Positions 62,530 through 64,000 of a stretch of 64,000 nucleotides of DNA are shown piece after piece. The translations under genes were made by a program, and so were the position numbers. This DNA comes from Xanthomonas sp. Leaf148 (GTDB lineage Bacteria; Pseudomonadota; Gammaproteobacteria; Xanthomonadales; Xanthomonadaceae). The DNA is taken from contig NZ_LMOP01000001.1 of the NCBI RefSeq assembly GCF_001423585.1, positions 124,001 to 188,000 of the forward strand, read 5' to 3'. Numbering within the stretch: position 1 is the first letter of the stretch; the number at the start of each line of letters is the position of its first letter. Below the pieces are notes generated by a model that saw only the letters and a program-made list of their open reading frames with translations, was not told the origin of the DNA and did not search any database.

Positions 62530-63267
62530 CTACGCAAGGTGTCGCGTCAGCCCCCCCAGTGCCGTATCCATCGCCTCGCTGAAAGGGTCTCGAGCCTCAT
62601 TGTCGACCCAAGGCTCCTGCAACGCTTCTTCCAGAGTGCCCGTCCACAGCTCTCCAACCTCTGAACCAGCCCCTGGGTAGGCAACATTTGCGTCGTTCGC
62701 ACTGTCCGCAGCAGTCACAGCAGTCACAGCAGTCACAGCAGTCAACACATCATCCGGCACGGTCAAGGCATGTCCAACCAAGCGACCGCCAATCACCATC
62801 CAATCATGCTGGATGGTCAAGCACTCTTTCACCGTGGTGAGGGCAAGCACCCTGCCCGCCTTCCGAGTCATCCGGGTGACCTGGTCCTTGACTGCCTGTA
62901 GTTCGAGTTGAAGCTCCAACTCCCGAGCCTGCTGCCTCAGCCGCTCCAACTCGTCTACAAGACGTCGCTCTTTGGGCGTTCTGCTGGCCCTCGCTTTCTG
63001 CCACTCCACCAAGTCTTCATAGAGGTAGCGCACGCGCTGATTGGCCCCGCCACCTGTGAGTCCGGCACCTTTCTGGAAAGGCGGCCCCAACGGTGGGGAG
63101 CGGCGACGCCACTCCCCCAGCGTGTCGAAGTGGACTCCCAGGAACCGTGCCGCGGCTTTGCTGGTGACGGTTTGCGTCAACCCAGCTCTTGCACGCTCCA
63201 GTTCCTGGCCCAGCGCGGCCTCTAACAGCGCGCGGCAGTCCTCTTCACTGCGAACAACCTCAATCAT
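62530..63267 (-). CDS. Helix-turn-helix-like protein coupled to the broken integrase
   Basis: 245 aa. Residues 28-70 (LTQTVTSKAAARFLGVHFDT, LGEWRRRSPPLGPPF) look like an excisionase/MerR-type DNA-binding domain. A basic helical stretch (RRLVDELERLRQQARELELQ) suggests coiled coil. A 9-bp DNA repeat encodes TAVTAVTAVTA near residues 178-189. The ATG overlaps the end of the integrase remnant (8 bp), so it would be translated with it. It may be a control protein of the former element. No exact family identified. Confidence 0.55.
   Translation of the reverse strand: MIEVVRSEEDCRALLEAALGQELERARAGLTQTVTSKAAARFLGVHFDTLGEWRRRSPPLGPPFQKGAGLTGGGANQRVRYLYEDLVEWQKARASRTPKERRLVDELERLRQQARELELQLELQAVKDQVTRMTRKAGRVLALTTVKECLTIQHDWMVIGGRLVGHALTVPDDVLTAVTAVTAVTAADSANDANVAYPGAGSEVGELWTGTLEEALQEPWVDNEARDPFSEAMDTALGGLTRHLA
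62711..62746. repeat. 9-bp tandem repeat (GCAGTCACA x3 and a partial)
   Basis: GCAGTCACA occurs at 62711, 62720 and 62729, followed by GCAGTCAAC at 62738. It is in frame with the minus-strand 245-aa gene and codes for repeated TAV. It can expand or contract in steps of three residues without breaking the frame. Confidence 0.85.
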
Positions 63268-63760
63268 TCAATGCGGTCCGCTGGTTCCGTTGAACAAAGA
63301 TAGTAACCGGAGGGTCATTGGCCTCGTCCAGCCGCGGCTTGTCCGTCCCCTTCAGCCGGTTCCATACCCGCGGACTCTTGGCGACCATCGCCTCCTCAAC
63401 CCGTGCCATCGCTTCTCGCAACTTGGACCACTCCTGCTCGGTGTAGCGCCCCGACACCGCAGCCACCCTGTCCCCTCCCTGCCCACGGGTGTGGTGATGC
63501 AACAGTTGGGAGACGATGCGGCCCTCTCCGAACAACTGCGCCGCGTAGCGCCCCATGGTCCGACGGAGATCCTGCGGAGTCAGTCCGATGTCGATGTCCT
63601 CGCTGAGGTTCAACAAACCCGCATCGCGCCGGACATTGCGCCACGATGCTCTTGCTGTCTGAGTAGTGCCCCGAGCGGCTGCGGCTCGAACGCGCGGGGA
63701 AGACGTAGCGGGTTCGGTCAAACGTGTGGCGCGCTTTCTCCAACTCCACCTCCAATCCTT
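63260..63760 (-). pseudogene. Frameshifted tyrosine recombinase, C-terminal part
   Basis: Read on the minus strand, one frame gives EVELEKARHTFDRTRYVFPA and SGHYSDSKS, then a frameshift around 63650-63660 moves to the next frame. There SWRNVRRDAGLLNLSEDIDI, LTPQDLRRTMGRYAAQLFGE and QLLHHHTRGQ complete the recombinase core; SGRYTEQEW probably contains the catalytic tyrosine. The N-terminal half is missing. The gene is therefore inactive. It overlaps the start of the 62530-63267 gene. Confidence 0.7.
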
Positions 63761-63856
63761 GGCTGGCACCCTTGGCTTGGCAGCTCGAAGCAAGCCTTCC
63801 GTGGTCGCCACATCCTTCTTCGCTCCGGTGCTTGGCCATCGTCCACGCAGGCGATG

Positions 63857-64000
63857 TCATCGGAGGCCCCAAACAAGGGACGTTATGCCTGGTGAATGCG
63901 CACCGAGTCCGCCTAGCTTCTCCACCGCTGTGAAATAACGACTATAGGTCGAATGATGCTCGTCATCGAGCTCATGACCAACGATCTGCGCGCGGAGTTC
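63857..64000 (-). CDS. Tyrosine integrase, C-terminal end (continues beyond the window)
   Basis: The minus-strand frame open from the window edge to a stop at 63857-63859 gives 47 residues: ELRAQIVGHELDDEHHSTYS, RYFTAVEKLGGLGAHSPGIT, SLVWGLR. VGHELDDEHHSTYSRYF is the C-terminal motif of a common integrase family, with GH and catalytic Y. It is a different gene from the frameshifted recombinase that it abuts, so two integrases meet here. Confidence 0.75.
   Translation of the reverse strand, partial: ELRAQIVGHELDDEHHSTYSRYFTAVEKLGGLGAHSPGITSLVWGLR

Overview
The window looks like an accessory-rich chromosomal stretch of a Xanthomonas or close relative (Lysobacteraceae). The evidence is moderately high GC, a type IV secretion effector carrying the Xanthomonas VirB-interacting (XVIPCD) type of C-terminus, a split RHS locus, and the style of the chemotaxis, IS110 and BCCT genes. 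Assignments rest on motifs recognised by eye; no database search was possible.

Layout. 0-11 kb is mostly host-like: the N-terminus of a PAS sensor kinase (minus strand, cut by the window edge), a 132-bp tandem repeat, an IS110-family transposase, a divergent SDR/LysR pair, a methyl-accepting chemotaxis protein, and an outer-membrane-protein/BCCT transporter pair. At 10.7-11.4 kb lie scars: an NhaA C-terminus, an integrase N-terminus broken by frameshifts, and a fragment resembling a tRNA 3' end. 11.5-24.8 kb is a defence-type island. It holds an 1866-aa DUF4011-helicase-Vsr-like protein, a divergent Abi-like gene, and a tight three-gene set (SF1 helicase, Mrr-like nuclease, NYN/OST-HTH protein).

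25-38.8 kb reads as a mobilizable element. It has a MobA/MobL relaxase divergent from a TraD-like gene, with an RSF1010-like oriT between them, then two HNH proteins, an AHH-nuclease/XVIPCD effector with an Imm11-like partner, a C39-like protein, a mobile RadC, small lipoproteins and a tyrosine integrase.

39-49.2 kb is the most unusual part. An FHA-containing sigma-54 activator faces an operon preceded by TGACRTGTCA repeats and a -24/-12 promoter. The operon encodes a 202-aa protein followed by a strong terminator, a 134-aa protein, a 939-aa protein and a phage tail-collar-like protein. Flanking genes encode an MBL-fold lipoprotein, a Ser/Thr kinase-TPR membrane protein and a small partner. 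No capsid, sheath, tail-tube or type VI core gene accompanies them, so I treat this as a candidate undescribed phosphorylation-controlled, phage-tail-related system.

49.8-60.4 kb holds a DUF6988-like protein, an XRE regulator, a three-gene envelope set, and a two-part RHS polymorphic toxin ending in an HNH nuclease with a DUF4265-like immunity gene. A decayed copy of one envelope gene lies on the far side of the RHS locus. 60.4-62.3 kb is an AT-richer divergent pair (unknown protein and TauD/AsnO-like dioxygenase). 62.5-64 kb contains a DNA-binding-like protein and two broken or partial tyrosine recombinases, marking another integration hot spot.
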